From NCBI GenBank assembly GCA_038373885.1, contig JAWZYV010016546.1, forward strand, positions 124,001 to 188,000: a stretch of 64,000 nucleotides of DNA, written 5' to 3'. Origin of the DNA: Cheiracanthium punctorium (taxonomy: Eukaryota > Arthropoda > Arachnida > Araneae > Cheiracanthiidae). Of the stretch, positions 22,839 to 33,032 are shown piece by piece (position 1 is the first letter of the stretch; each line of letters starts with the position of its first letter). The translations under genes and the position numbers were made by a program. Under the pieces are notes generated by a model, which worked only from the letters and a program-made list of their open reading frames with translations, was not told the origin of the DNA and searched no databases.

Positions 22839-22867
22839 AGATATCTATTCCAAGGTCAGCGGCGATC

Positions 22868-23034
22868 GTTGACTCCGGAGAGAAAGTGTGTTTTGAACGC
22901 GCAAAACAAAGACAAGTATAACAACACAAATATCCCTGAGAGATAGGGATGGCAATGAACCCTTGCCACGGTGGGGTTGTTATAACACATTTTCGAGCTC
23001 TACCGGGTTTAGGGAGATGGTGTCAACAACCCGA
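22868..23034 (+). ncRNA. module A, copy 1 (candidate structured RNA)
   Basis: The 5' arm GTTGACTCCGG and GAGAAAGTGTGTT can pair with TATAACACATTTTC (22,981-22,994) and with CCGG and GTGTCAAC (23,020-23,027). The family has three other copies, at 26,107, 30,130 and 33,485 (minus), which keep the same order of blocks including a central GGCAATGAAC. The frames contain stops that differ between copies, so it does not look coding. It could equally be a DNA inverted repeat of old transposon origin. Confidence 0.4.
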
Positions 23035-23400
23035 ATTTTTTTTTGCTTCCAGAACGTGCCAAAGACTTCCGACATCTGGGAATGCGATGGTTTGGTTTGG
23101 TCGAGTCCTTTGAACTGCCTGGTCAGTCAGATGAAGGAAAGATGTCAAGGTCCCCCCCACTCATTTGGTGACATATGACACTGGAATGACTGTCAGCGGT
23201 CTTGGAAATTTCGATCTGGGGAACCGTTACGCCAAGTGCTGGTTTTAGCTGTTTGGACGCCCGTGTGATTGATTGTAGAAGCGGGCAAATCAAGGATCCT
23301 GCCCTAGAAAGATATTATAATTTAGTGTTGAACCACTTCTAAGTTATGTCAGTACATAAAGTATATGAGAGCTAGGGGGACAAGGCCCCTCCCTGCTCAT
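23035..23400. other. unassigned GC-richer sequence
   Basis: A continuation of the island, with a C run near 23,150. No gene is recognised. Confidence 0.35.
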
Positions 23401-23432
23401 AAATATGGGCGCCCGTGCCCCTGTCCAGTAAG
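23392..23432 (+). repeat. flank shared with 25,018-25,061
   Basis: The sequence from CATAAATATGGGCGCCC to GTCCAGTAAGTTA recurs almost unchanged directly left of the piggyBac-like element at 25,062. Two elements therefore share host flank as well as element sequence. Confidence 0.8.
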
Positions 23433-23862
23433 TTACCCTTTGAGGCGCAACCCATTCCCAATGCTGAAAAAAGGGCAGCCATTGCCATCGCTCGACTTAA
23501 CTACCAGCAAGAGGGAGGACGATCGAAACGTTCATCGCGTGCCACAGATCTAGAGACCCCTTTTTTGACGCAGCTGGCTGTGCAGTCGAGCGTTGGCAAC
23601 GGCTGCCCTTTTTTTCAGCATTGGGCAATTTATCCGGCTGTTCTCGCGTTCTTCCCTTTTTCAGCAGACGTCAGTGCTGTTAAAAAGAATCGTGACCATT
23701 TTTTTACGGGAAATGACGTGCTAAAAAGTAAAGGATTCTCGTGGAGCTATGTCACCCTCAACTATTTTTATAGAAATCAAATCTATTCTACGTGACTGGC
23801 AACAGTCCAAACGTCAGAGTTGGGTGTTCCCAGAATGAGATCACTGCGCTTTAAAGGGTTAA
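23433..23862 (-). mobile_element. piggyBac-like fold-back element, copy with damaged left TTAA
   Basis: The short-arm end is left (TTACCCTTTGAGGCGC, one A lost from TTAA) and the long-arm end right (TTAA at 23,859-23,862). The inner right arm is deleted near the centre, so GCTGGCTGTGC is followed directly by the GTCGAGCG segment. It shares 41 bp of left flank with the copy at 25,062. Confidence 0.87.
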
Positions 23863-23899
23863 AAAAATTTAGCCCAACCTTGGATATGATATTAAAACT

Positions 23900-24500
23900 A
23901 CGGTAAACATTGCAAGAACTGATAGGGAAGAACCTTGTCTAGAAAAATCATATTTTTATGGCAAGAATAAGGACATGCCCTCTAAGATGGACTATATATA
24001 GTCTTTACTCAAAAACCACTATACAGCTGTGCCAAAGATAATAATTGTTTATCTTTGAGGTTCCGAATACATTTTGTTCTTGACCTGCATCGGTCTGATT
24101 AATCCCATAAACCTTAGACAAAAAAAAGGGAAAAAGACCATAACTTAATACTGTTATTGTGAAGGAGATTTAACTATCGTTCAGATAATAACGTCAGCTG
24201 TCTTAAAAATTAACCCAAATAATACGTGGTACCAGAAAATCAAAATGGTGAAGAACAGTTCATATTCCAGATTCAGAATTTTTTGTCGATTGTTCTATTT
24301 GCGAATAACAGACCAAAGTTTACATTGCCAGTTTGACGTTGGTTAATTATCGTTCAGATCGTGTCCCTAAATTTTAGTCATCTTATGAATTCACCTAAAT
24401 AAACACTTGGGAAGTCAGTTGAAAAGGTAACGGATTATTTAGCTTCGAGATTCAGAACATTTTTCGTTCTTTCCAAGTGTGAAATAAATACGGTCAGTTA
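23900..24500 (+). repeat. decaying tandem array, units of about 180-210 bp
   Basis: A GAGATTCAGAACATTTTT-type core recurs near 24,055, 24,266 and 24,448. Each of the first two is followed by ACTATCGTTCAGAT-like words, near 24,174 and 24,346. It is strongly diverged. Confidence 0.55.
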
Positions 24501-24607
24501 GTGTGGCTGGTGCTCCCACTAATTGGTGGTATTTGGGTAGTTAGGATTGGACTATAAGCCTTGCTTGTGATCAAGGCACACAAAGTGCGTTCTAGCTAGT
24601 GGCCACT

Positions 24608-25008
24608 TTAACCCTTTAACGCGCGGTGTCCTCGTCGTGAGGACACCAAACTCTGATGTTTTGACTGTTGTCAGTCAAGAAGAATAGATTTGATTTCTAT
24701 AAAAATAGTTGCGAGTGACATAGCTCCACGAGAATCCTTTACTTTTGAGCACGTCATTTCCCGTAAAAAAATGGTCACGATTATTTTTAACAGGACTGAC
24801 ATCTGCTGAAAAATGGAAGAACGCGAGAACAGCTGGAAAGATGGCCCAATGCTGAAAAAAGGGCAGCCGATCGCTCGACTTAACTACCAGCAAGTTGGTG
24901 GACGATCGAAACGTGCATCGCGTGTCACAGATCTAGAGACCCCTTTTTTGACGACTGCTGGCTGTGCTCGAGCACAGCCAGCAGTCGTCAAAAAAAGGGG
25001 TCTCTAGA
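24608..25008 (+). mobile_element. piggyBac-like element lacking the short-arm end
   Basis: Begins TTAACCCTTTAACGCGC with the GTGTCCTC/GAGGACAC subterminal hairpin. It runs through the long arm and a clean central palindrome (GACTGCTGGCTGTGC and its inverse) and stops at CTCTAGATC. The short-arm end is missing, replaced by the shared flank of the next copy. Confidence 0.87.
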
Positions 25009-25017
25009 TCATGGCGC

Positions 25018-25061
25018 CTCCCAGCCCATAAATATGGGCGCCCATGCCCCTGTCCAGTAAG
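25018..25061 (+). repeat. flank shared with 23,392-23,432
   Basis: Second copy of the CATAAATATGGGCGCCC..CCAGTAAG block. Confidence 0.8.
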
Positions 25062-25529
25062 TTAACGCTTTGAGGCGCAACCCATTCCCAATGCTGAAAA
25101 AAGGGCAGCCGTTGCCATCGTTCGACTTAACTACCAGCAAGATGGCGGACGATCGAAACGTTCATCGCGTGCCACAGATCTAGAGCACAGCCAGCTGTCG
25201 TCAAAAAAGGGGTCTCTAGATCTGTGGCACGCGATGAACGTTTCGATCGTCCGCCATCTTGCTGGTAGTTAAGTCGAACGATGGCAACGGATGCCCTTTT
25301 ACCAGCATTGGGCAATCTATCCAGCTGTTCTCGCGTTCTTCCATTTTTCAGCAGTTGGCAGTGCTAATCGGACATTCTACGGGAAATAAAGTGCTAAAAA
25401 GTAAAGAATTCTCGTGGAGCTATGTCACCCGCAACTATTTTTATAGAAATCCAATCTATTCTTCGTGACTGGCAACAGTCAAAACGTTAGAGTTGGTGAT
25501 CCAGAGCGGATCACTGCGCCTTAAAGGGA
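25062..25529 (-). mobile_element. piggyBac-like fold-back element, right TTAA lost
   Basis: The short-arm end is left (TTAACGCTTTGAGGCGC) and the long-arm end right, finishing CTTAAAGGGACGA so the terminal TTAA is gone. The long arm has a deletion around GTTGGCAGTGC to GGACATTC. Confidence 0.85.
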
Positions 25530-25886
25530 CGAACGAATCAACAACAGTCAAGTCAGTGTCGAGCCCTAGCCTGATTTCGAATAGACCTCCCACCATACAT
25601 CGGGACTTACAAAATCTAAAGGTGTGTTTGTCTTGCAAGGTTGAGAGGGTGCGTTGCACTTTCATATTAATAAAGCCAAAAGCTCCCTTTTTTGTGTATC
25701 TGGTTTAAGCGAGTAAAAAAAAAGTTTTTGAATTATGTAAATTTAACGGCACTTTCCCTCTTGTATTATTAGCAGTGTCATAAGCGACATTCGCCCATGG
25801 CATTAACCCTGAAGGTGCGAAGGACTTTTCAGAGAAAAAAAGAAAAAAAACTACCTCTAAACTTTCAAGAAATTTCACTGTCGCAC

Positions 25887-26096
25887 TCACACCCCTTCCC
25901 ATATATGGGTGCAGCGTTTAATAAAGCTTGCCCTTTCAGCACGTGGGCTTAGAAAATCTTGATTCGCAAACACCACACCCTTTGCAGAAAGGGGGTCGAA
26001 CACGCGAACACCTCTCTCTACTAAATACTGTGTAAGGTACCATCGGCCATTACTTTCTCTGGCGATGTCCATAGGAGTCAACGATCGCTGGTGCAC
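25887..26096 (-). pseudogene. possible ankyrin-repeat fragment
   Basis: The minus-strand frame reads LTPMDIARES and then TQYLVERGVR, which resembles the TPL(H/D)IA and (Y/L)LVERGA parts of an ankyrin repeat, a protein-protein interaction motif of about 33 residues. Only about one repeat is visible, with an atypical insertion (NGRWY) between the helices, and no intact gene surrounds it. The 15-base word GGAGTCAACGATCGC inside it recurs inverted at 22,862-22,876, at the start of module A copy 1. It may be an exon of an unseen gene, a dead fragment, or coincidence. Confidence 0.3.
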
Positions 26097-26106
26097 CTTT
26101 CCGAGC

Positions 26107-26310
26107 GTTGACTCTGCGATGAGAGAGAAAGTGTGTTATTCGTGAAACAAAACTAAAAGGCATCATCGGAAGAACACCGGAACGATGCCCCGTCCGTGGC
26201 AATGAACTTTTCTGGAGAGCTCGGTTGCGTGGAAACCAAGCAAGCATCTGTAGCTCGGCAGAGAGAACATTCCAGCTCCGGTTGTTATAACACATTTTTT
26301 CGGGATGCTT
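26107..26310 (+). ncRNA. module A, copy 2 (candidate structured RNA)
   Basis: GTTGACTC (26,107-26,114) and GAGAAAGTGTGTTAT pair with ATAACACATTTT (26,286-26,297) and with GTGTCAAT at 26,311, where the outer pair becomes G-U. The central GGCAATGAAC block is kept. Its 3' closing strand is also the start of the first unit of the array at 26,311. Confidence 0.4.
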
Positions 26311-28000
26311 GTGTCAATGACCCGCATTTGGTAGTGTACAGTGTTTGTACACAAATTACCGGTGTGTACGCTGTGGACACGCGTTTGGCGTATATGTGTA
26401 CATGTTATGTTCCGAAGTTTCGATAAAACACATCCGTGTGGGATGTGTTTGATTTTGAAAATACAGTGTCAATGACCTGTATTCGAAGATGTACAGCGTT
26501 TGTACACAAAAGGCTGGGATTGGCGTGTACGCTTGTGGATGTGTGTTTCATTCCGAAATTATACATATTAGTGTCAATGACCCGTATTCTTAGCTGTACA
26601 CGGTTTGTACACAAAATGCTGGGATTGGCGTGTACGCTGTGGACACGTATTTGGTGTATGTGTGCATGTATGTTCCAAAATTTTGATAGAACACATCCGT
26701 GTGGGATGTGTTTGATTTTGAAAATAGTGTCAATGACCTGTATTCGAAGATGAACAGCGTTTGTACACAAAATGCTGGGATTGGCGTGTACGCTTGCGGA
26801 CGCGTATTTGGTGTATGTGTGATTGTATGCTCCAAAGTTGAGCTTGTGTGGATGTGTGTTTAATCCCAAAATTATACATGTTAGTGTCAATGACCTGTAT
26901 TCGATGCTGTACAGTGCTTGTACATAAATTAAGGCTTTGATCGGTGTGTATGCTGTGGACGCGTATTTGGTTTATGGGCTCCAAATTGGGGTTTGGGTAG
27001 ATATGTGTATTATTCTGAAATTATACATGCTAGTGTCAATGACCCGTATTCGAAGATGTACAGTTTTTGTACACAAAATGCTGGGATCGGCGTGTACGTT
27101 GTGGGTGTGTATTTGGTTTATGTGTGCATGCATGCCCAAAAATTGAGTTTGTGTGGATGTGTTTATTCAAGAAATATTCATGTTAGTGTCAATGACCTGT
27201 ATAAAAATCAGTACAGTGATGGATGATTGTGGTAGGGGGTGTACAAGGTGCAACTTAAATTGTTTATGTGTACATATTCAAAGTTAGAATACAGATGAGA
27301 TTTATTTCAAGAATACATATGTTGGTGTCAATGACCTGTGTTTGAATTTTCGAAGATGTACAGAATTTGTACACAAACAAAACTATGATAGGTGGTTTGG
27401 AGCGTATGCAAGGTGGGCATATATGTTAGTTTATGTGTACGTTTAAGGTAGGAATGGAAATGCGCCCACTTCTGAAATTTATCTCTGTGTCAAATGACCT
27501 GTATTCGACGATGTACAGATTTTGTACTCGAATTAGTACCGAGATCGATGGTTAGGAATGTGTTTGAGATGGATATACACGAATGCGAGCTTGTACGTTC
27601 GAAGTTAGGATAGGGATGCATTTCAGATTTGTGTTTGTGTCAACGACCTGCATTCGCATATGTACAGCACTTGTACAACTGTTAATAAAGAGACTGGTGA
27701 ATTAGAGTTTGTGTCATATATTACTGCATGCATTTATGTTTGGTACAAAGATTAGAGTGGGTTTTCTTTCAAGATATGGCTCGGTGTCAATGACCAGTGT
27801 TCGAAATTGTACAATGACTGTACGTAAATTTGTGCTGTGATCTGATAAGAAAACTTTTGTACAATATTTTGAAAATATGTATGTGTTGTGTGGTTTAAAA
27901 TATGAAGTCGGGGAGCATTTTTTTTCCGAGATCTGATTTAGTGCCAGTAATATGTATTCGAATATGTACAAAGCTTTTTCGTGCATTGTTATTTTAATCG
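26311..28000 (+). repeat. twelve-unit tandem array with IR-1 palindromes
   Basis: Units begin at 26,311, 26,466, 26,571, 26,727, 26,884, 27,033, 27,186, 27,325, 27,487, 27,637, 27,784 and 27,941, mostly 139-162 bp apart. The best-kept part is the first 42 bp or so: GTGTCAATGACC, ATTCGAAGATG, then TGTACA-N5-TGTACA. GTGTCAATGACCT differs from RGKTCANTGAMCY at one position. The rest of each unit diverges freely. Unit lengths are not multiples of three, so the 161-codon minus frame across three units is not a gene. Confidence 0.85.
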
Positions 28001-28049
28001 TACATTATTATTTAATTTGCAGTTCAAGACTTGTAATAGCACTTACAGT

Positions 28050-28401
28050 CAGGGCTCGCGCGTACTCGCATTTTACGCGTAAATCGATATTTTTTGAAAA
28101 AATTGACTCTCACTTTTTGAAACTGCGAGTCAAATTTGACTTGCAAAATTTCAGCCGGACAGTTATGCTACTCATGTCTGTAGTCTAGTTTATATTAATC
28201 GTGCATTGTGGAGAAATCAATATGTAGGTGAAAATTATTAATTACATGAGAAAAAAGGAACGTCTTTATTTTCTCTTTCTTAGATTAAAACAAACAAACT
28301 AGTTTTTTGACTTTGACTCGCAGTTTTTAAAAACTGACTCTCACTTTTATTGACTGCGAGTCAACATGACTCGCAGATTTTGAAGTCTAGCGCGAGCCAT
28401 G
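28050..28401. mobile_element. hAT miniature element (GGCTCGCGCG family)
   Basis: Begins CAGGGCTCGCGCG and ends CGCGAGCCATG, with perfect 8-bp duplications CTTACAGT (28,042-28,049 and 28,402-28,409). The interior has repeated GACTCGCAG/CTGCGAGTC words. It lies between the regular array and its decayed continuation. Confidence 0.9.
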
Positions 28402-28409
28402 CTTACAGT

Positions 28410-29020
28410 GCATAGGCAGGCGTACCTGATTTTTCATATGAAAAATCTATTAGAAATGTAGGACAGAATTCAGAGAAATAAGTGTATCTGCTTTCTCTTT
28501 CATTCTTTGAATTACTAAATTACTCTTACTGAAATGCAATTTCTATTACTTAATACTTTTCTATTACTATTATTATTTATTTTCTCATTTATTTCTTGAT
28601 GAATTACTAAAATACCCCTTTTTTTAATTACTTTCTACTTCATATTATCTTGCAAAAATAATCGAACTCTCATTCATAAAAACGAAAATAAAGTCATTTT
28701 GGAAAAGAATTTACTTTTCTAAAAACGATCGGTGTCAACGACCTTTCTGCATGTATTGAAATAAAAAATACTTTTTTCGCTTACGTTTTAAATTGCGTTG
28801 TACTGAAATCTTTGTACATTTGTATACGTATATGAGAAATGAACTGCTTTCTGCAGACGATATTAACTCGTGTTTACAGTATAAGTAGGTTTTCATTTTG
28901 CGAACGCCGCTGTGTCAATGACCCGTTTTCGCGGGTTGAGTTCGCACGTACACGTGTGTTTACACGTGGTGAACTAAATCACGTGTATTGTGTCAATGAA
29001 GATGCTCGGACGAGCTAAGT
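28410..29020 (+). repeat. decayed continuation of the IR-1 array
   Basis: GTGTCAACGACC (28,732), GTGTCAATGACCC (28,912) and GTGTCAATGA (28,989) lie in otherwise diverged sequence. The minus-strand word AATATCGTCTGCAGAAA (28,849-28,865) is the core of another array at 49.2-49.8 kb. Confidence 0.5.
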
Positions 29021-29990
29021 TCAGTATTAGTTAGGATTTTTTTTCCTCCTCCGGTAATAAGAATGGTCGAATTAAGATGACATTGTTATGAAATTTTTGA
29101 AGAAATATCATGAAGTATTATGTTAGGTTTTTTTATTAATCTATTTGTATTAAGAGTTCGTCCTGTGTGATTATTTTTGCCAAGCTCTTGTAATCGGGAC
29201 GGAAGAATTTAATGGTTTGTGATTTTTATAAGGTAACTCTCTAACTAAAGAAAATATAAACTTACATTTGAAAAAGCTTTAGTTAAATATTCGTTTTTAA
29301 TCTGACATCAATGCTGAAGGTTCGTTATATCCATGTAAACATTATACATAGAAAACTGGTGCAATCAAAAATCGGAACTTTTTGTATAAATACTAATAGT
29401 ATAGTATAAGAATAATAAATTACCTTTAAACTTTTTAAAAATATTAGTTCATGTTTGTCTTACTTTTTATGCTTTTTACAAAAACTTCCCAGGAGCTATG
29501 ATTATCCTGTAGACAATTTTTCATGTCCTTCATATGTCAGACATCGACCTTAAAGGTGTCCATAGACGGCTTTATTAGCATTAAATAAAATTTTACAATG
29601 GGAAATTAGCCAAGGAAAAGATGCCTCAACCTTATACTCTTCGATGTTTAAAAAAAATAAAATAAAAATAAAAATCCGCTAAGTCCTTTAAATGACTTCA
29701 ATGAGTGATAAACGATACAGTCGTTATAACGAAACGTCGCAATAGCGATATTTATGAAGATTTGACTACTGCATAAACTAAGTATTCACATTTCCTTATA
29801 GCAATAAGCCTTTTATAAATTTTCGTAAGGCAGTGTATTGTTATCTATTGGGAAAAAACAACCAAAAGTTAGCTATTATCTACTAATGGTTAAGAATACA
29901 ATATCGAATTAATCAAATTAATTAAGCTGTTTAACATTCGGAACATTTAATGGACTCTGTTTTAAGGTGTTCACTTGAGAGCACGTTCAT
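29021..29990. other. AT-rich spacer
   Basis: No gene or defined repeat is supported. Confidence 0.4.
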
Positions 29991-30129
29991 AAACATAGTC
30001 CATTTGCTTGCACGCACGCAAATACGCGCACGCATTTTCCCGGCTGACCACACTTTTTCCACGAGTCAGCTGTCCGTTTAAGAGAGGGCAAGTGCGTCCG
30101 CAAAGCGAAGCAAAACACTGCGCCGGGGC

Positions 30130-30345
30130 ATTGACTCCAGTGGGGGGCGAGAAAGTGTGTTAACGTGGAACACTCACTCGTCGGGTTAAAAACGAAACAA
30201 GACGAATCGTTGAACTTGGGATCCGTCGGAAACGCTCGGCTAGAGATTCCATTCCTCTCGGTTTTTATAACACTTTTCGAGCTCTGACGAGCTGGCGCGA
30301 AAATACCCGAATCGGATCTCTGAACGAGTCAATGACCTGCATTTT
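30130..30345 (+). ncRNA. module A, copy 3 (candidate structured RNA)
   Basis: ATTGACTC (30,130-30,137) pairs perfectly with GAGTCAAT (30,326-30,333). GAGAAAGTGTGTTA pairs with TTATAACACTTTTC near 30,265, with a small bulge. Relative to copy 1 the outer pair changed from G-C to A-T, so pairing is kept. GAGTCAATGACCT is again one step from the IR-1 consensus. It lies in a CG-rich island (about 30,000-30,345). Confidence 0.4.
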
Positions 30346-32080
30346 CGTTTGAGAGATTCGGTTTTTAAAAAGGCATTGACTTTTTGTGTTTATGTGAATA
30401 TTTTAATGATGTTTTTTTAAAGATTTTGCATTGGAAAAATAAATAAAAAGGAAAAATTCAGTTTTTGGATGTTTAGTGATCCTCTGACAACTCAAAATCG
30501 CTTAAATTGCAAGTGTCCACGGACTTATTCAAGGGAGTTTTTAGGGGTGGGGGCTGGACCCCCCTAACGCATCTATGCAAATACCCTAATTTTGACCGCA
30601 TATCCACCTTTTGTATCCGAGCTTCAAAATAGAGTTCGGTTAAAATATTTTAAAACTTCATGTAGTACATTTTAAAAATTTTAAATTAATTTAAAAAATT
30701 ATATTTTTAAAATCTATAATTTAACAGTAGCAAAAAAAAAAAAAAACTATTAATTTCCCGTTTATAATTTAATGAGTAATAAAAAATTAACCACAAAGAA
30801 AAATTAAAAATGTTTATTTTAAAATTTTTAAATTAATTAAAAAAATTATATTAATTTTCGAAAGTCTATAATTTATGAGTAATAAAAAAATTATATTAAT
30901 TTCCCAATGTCTATAATTTAATGAGTAATAAAAAAACCAACCATAAAGAAGATTACAATATTTCAATGTAATTGAAACTGTTCACAAAATATTTATATTA
31001 AAATTTATTGCCAATCAAATTTTATTGTAAGAATGGACCCCCCACCCCTCAGTGATGGACACCCCCATAGTTGGACCCTTCCTAAGACACCTCCGTGCAA
31101 GAGTGATTTTTTTCTTCTGAAATTTCTTTACACAACGACTTCTAGTTATAAAGACTGCTCGTAAAAGACCATCGTATGATAGATCTAAAATTTGAAATCG
31201 TGAAGTGAGAAATAAAAAGAAAAATTATTAAAATGAAGCTGCATAAGTTTTCAAACGAGCTTAAGTGTATATCACAAATCAAAACTAAAATATAAATAAC
31301 GATAAAACCTACTTTTAAATTTTATTTTAGAGTTGTAAATATGGTGGACTATAAAAGTTAAAAATCTGCAATAAAATTTAAGACTAGGAGCATCAGCATT
31401 TCAGGAGCCAGTTTCTTATATCGGTTTGGTTCGAACAACTTTTAAGAAACAGAATTAAGTTAAATCTTTCATATTCTGGTATTTTTATTCTCCCCAAAAA
31501 TATTTCCCTGTAATGTTTTTTTCTCTCTCTTCCTTAATAAGCCACAATTGCATTTTATGGTTTCTCGAAACTATTTAATCAAGAATAATTTATAAATAAT
31601 GCTATGTGTCACCTCATTATTACATCTGCACAACCAAAAAGAAAAAAAAGAAGAAAAAATTCATTACAAATCAGCTTAGCTGCTTATTTATGTGTTCATT
31701 GAATGTTTGCCTGTTTTATAGATGTAAGAATTGTTTTCTCTCATTTTTAAATTATGGAAATAGTCACACTTTGCAATAGAAATATTTCACAGCTCACTCT
31801 GTTTTTTTTTTTTTTTTTATAGAGTATACAAGTTGTTATGCAAGTGGTACAAGCGCTTATATTAAGATACATGAAAAGCATTATGATTCCTAGAATACTA
31901 GAAAATTGGCAATTTAAAGATTAAAATTAATAAATAAATTGTTTGTAAAAAATACAAATAAATAAAAAAATAGTACAGTGCCATCGTTTTGGATGGGGCA
32001 AAAGGTCCACCCTTTATATCTATAAAAAGTGGGAAGTGAGAGCTCATGATTTCTCTACTTATCTGTTAAAGTGAAACTCT
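30346..32080. other. AT-rich spacer with a C/G-run relic
   Basis: About 30,520-31,100 is flanked by GGACCCCCC-type words and may be an old miniature element, but no terminal repeat or duplication could be fixed. The rest is AT-rich with no supported gene. Confidence 0.35.
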
Positions 32081-32089
32081 GTTACTGTT

Positions 32090-32480
32090 GTTTCTTATAC
32101 CGCCTGGCAACCGCGAAGCGATATCAGATCCTCCGTATAGGACGGCGGTGGGCGAAAGGGAACGGCTTTGATTTTAATGAGCCCCAGTGGGAGGAAGTCT
32201 GACTTTGCTGGGGGTTTCCCAATTTTGAACCGATTCCAGATGAGAGACCTAGAACCTGAAATCGGCACCCCCAGTGGTATCGTTAGAACAGACATTGGAG
32301 CCACGAACAGATTTTACGTGCACCAGCTTTCTTTAGCGTACATGGTTCCACTGTAGCCCATCCGAGAGAGGTTTTCACCTTCCCAAGCATTGGCCAAGCC
32401 GGGTGCTGCTTCACTTTCCAAGTTCACACGGGAACGGAGTTTAGCGACTAGGCTACTGCAGGACCAGCGAAACTTTTTCA
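32090..32480. other. GC-rich island of unknown nature
   Basis: A compact stretch of about 390 bp, clearly GC-richer than its AT-rich flanks, with overlapping open frames on both strands (32,095-32,304 minus, 32,168-32,356 plus). I do not recognise a protein, rRNA or tRNA. It may be an exon fragment or part of a retroelement. Confidence 0.35.
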
Positions 32481-33025
32481 ATCGTGAGGAATTTATTCTT
32501 CATGTAATATGACGATAAATAAAATTAAATATTTATTAATAGTAACTAATTAAATATTTTATTCATAATTACCTCGTCAACACTTTTTATAAAATCGCTT
32601 GTCCGATCTAACCATGTTTTAAAGAAGAATTAATGTCTATTTTAATAACGCATACTTTTGTTTCTATACATATTGGTATCTAACTATCACAAAAAAAAGA
32701 AAAGAAAAATCATCCATATATATCTAATGTTCATTCGAATGCACCAGGAAAAAAAGGCTCTTAAAATTTTATCATTGTTTCAAGATTATATAAAAATAAA
32801 ACATTTTCTAGAATAGAATATACATTTCTAGCTAGAGACAGACTCCAATGCCAATGGCATCGAACTGCACGGAACCATAACCAGAAAAGAAATTATAGTT
32901 AAAAGAAAGCCAACTCATTTCCTGGAGAAATAAAGACCCTCATAACTATAATTTACCGAAAAAATATAAAATATCGATCAGTGGCAAAAGAAAATCTCCC
33001 AGAAGCAAATGCCATTGTCGATCCT
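32481..33025. other. AT-rich spacer
   Basis: No supported feature. Confidence 0.4.
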
Positions 33026-33032
33026 GAAAATA

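Noticed and set aside
23415..23795. Recurrent 60-130 codon frames (for example 23,415-23,795, 24,675-24,893, 39,651-39,872, 61,542-61,790)
   Set aside because: All fall inside copies of the same palindromic non-autonomous element. Recurrence reflects element copy number, not a protein family.
26405..26890. 161-codon minus-strand frame with repeated blocks
   Set aside because: It is the translation of three tandem DNA units. Unit lengths (105-157 bp) are not consistently multiples of three, and the frame is not kept in the other units.
26311..28000. CRISPR-like array
   Set aside because: Units are about 150 bp and the 'spacers' are homologous to one another. There are no cas genes, and the context is eukaryotic.
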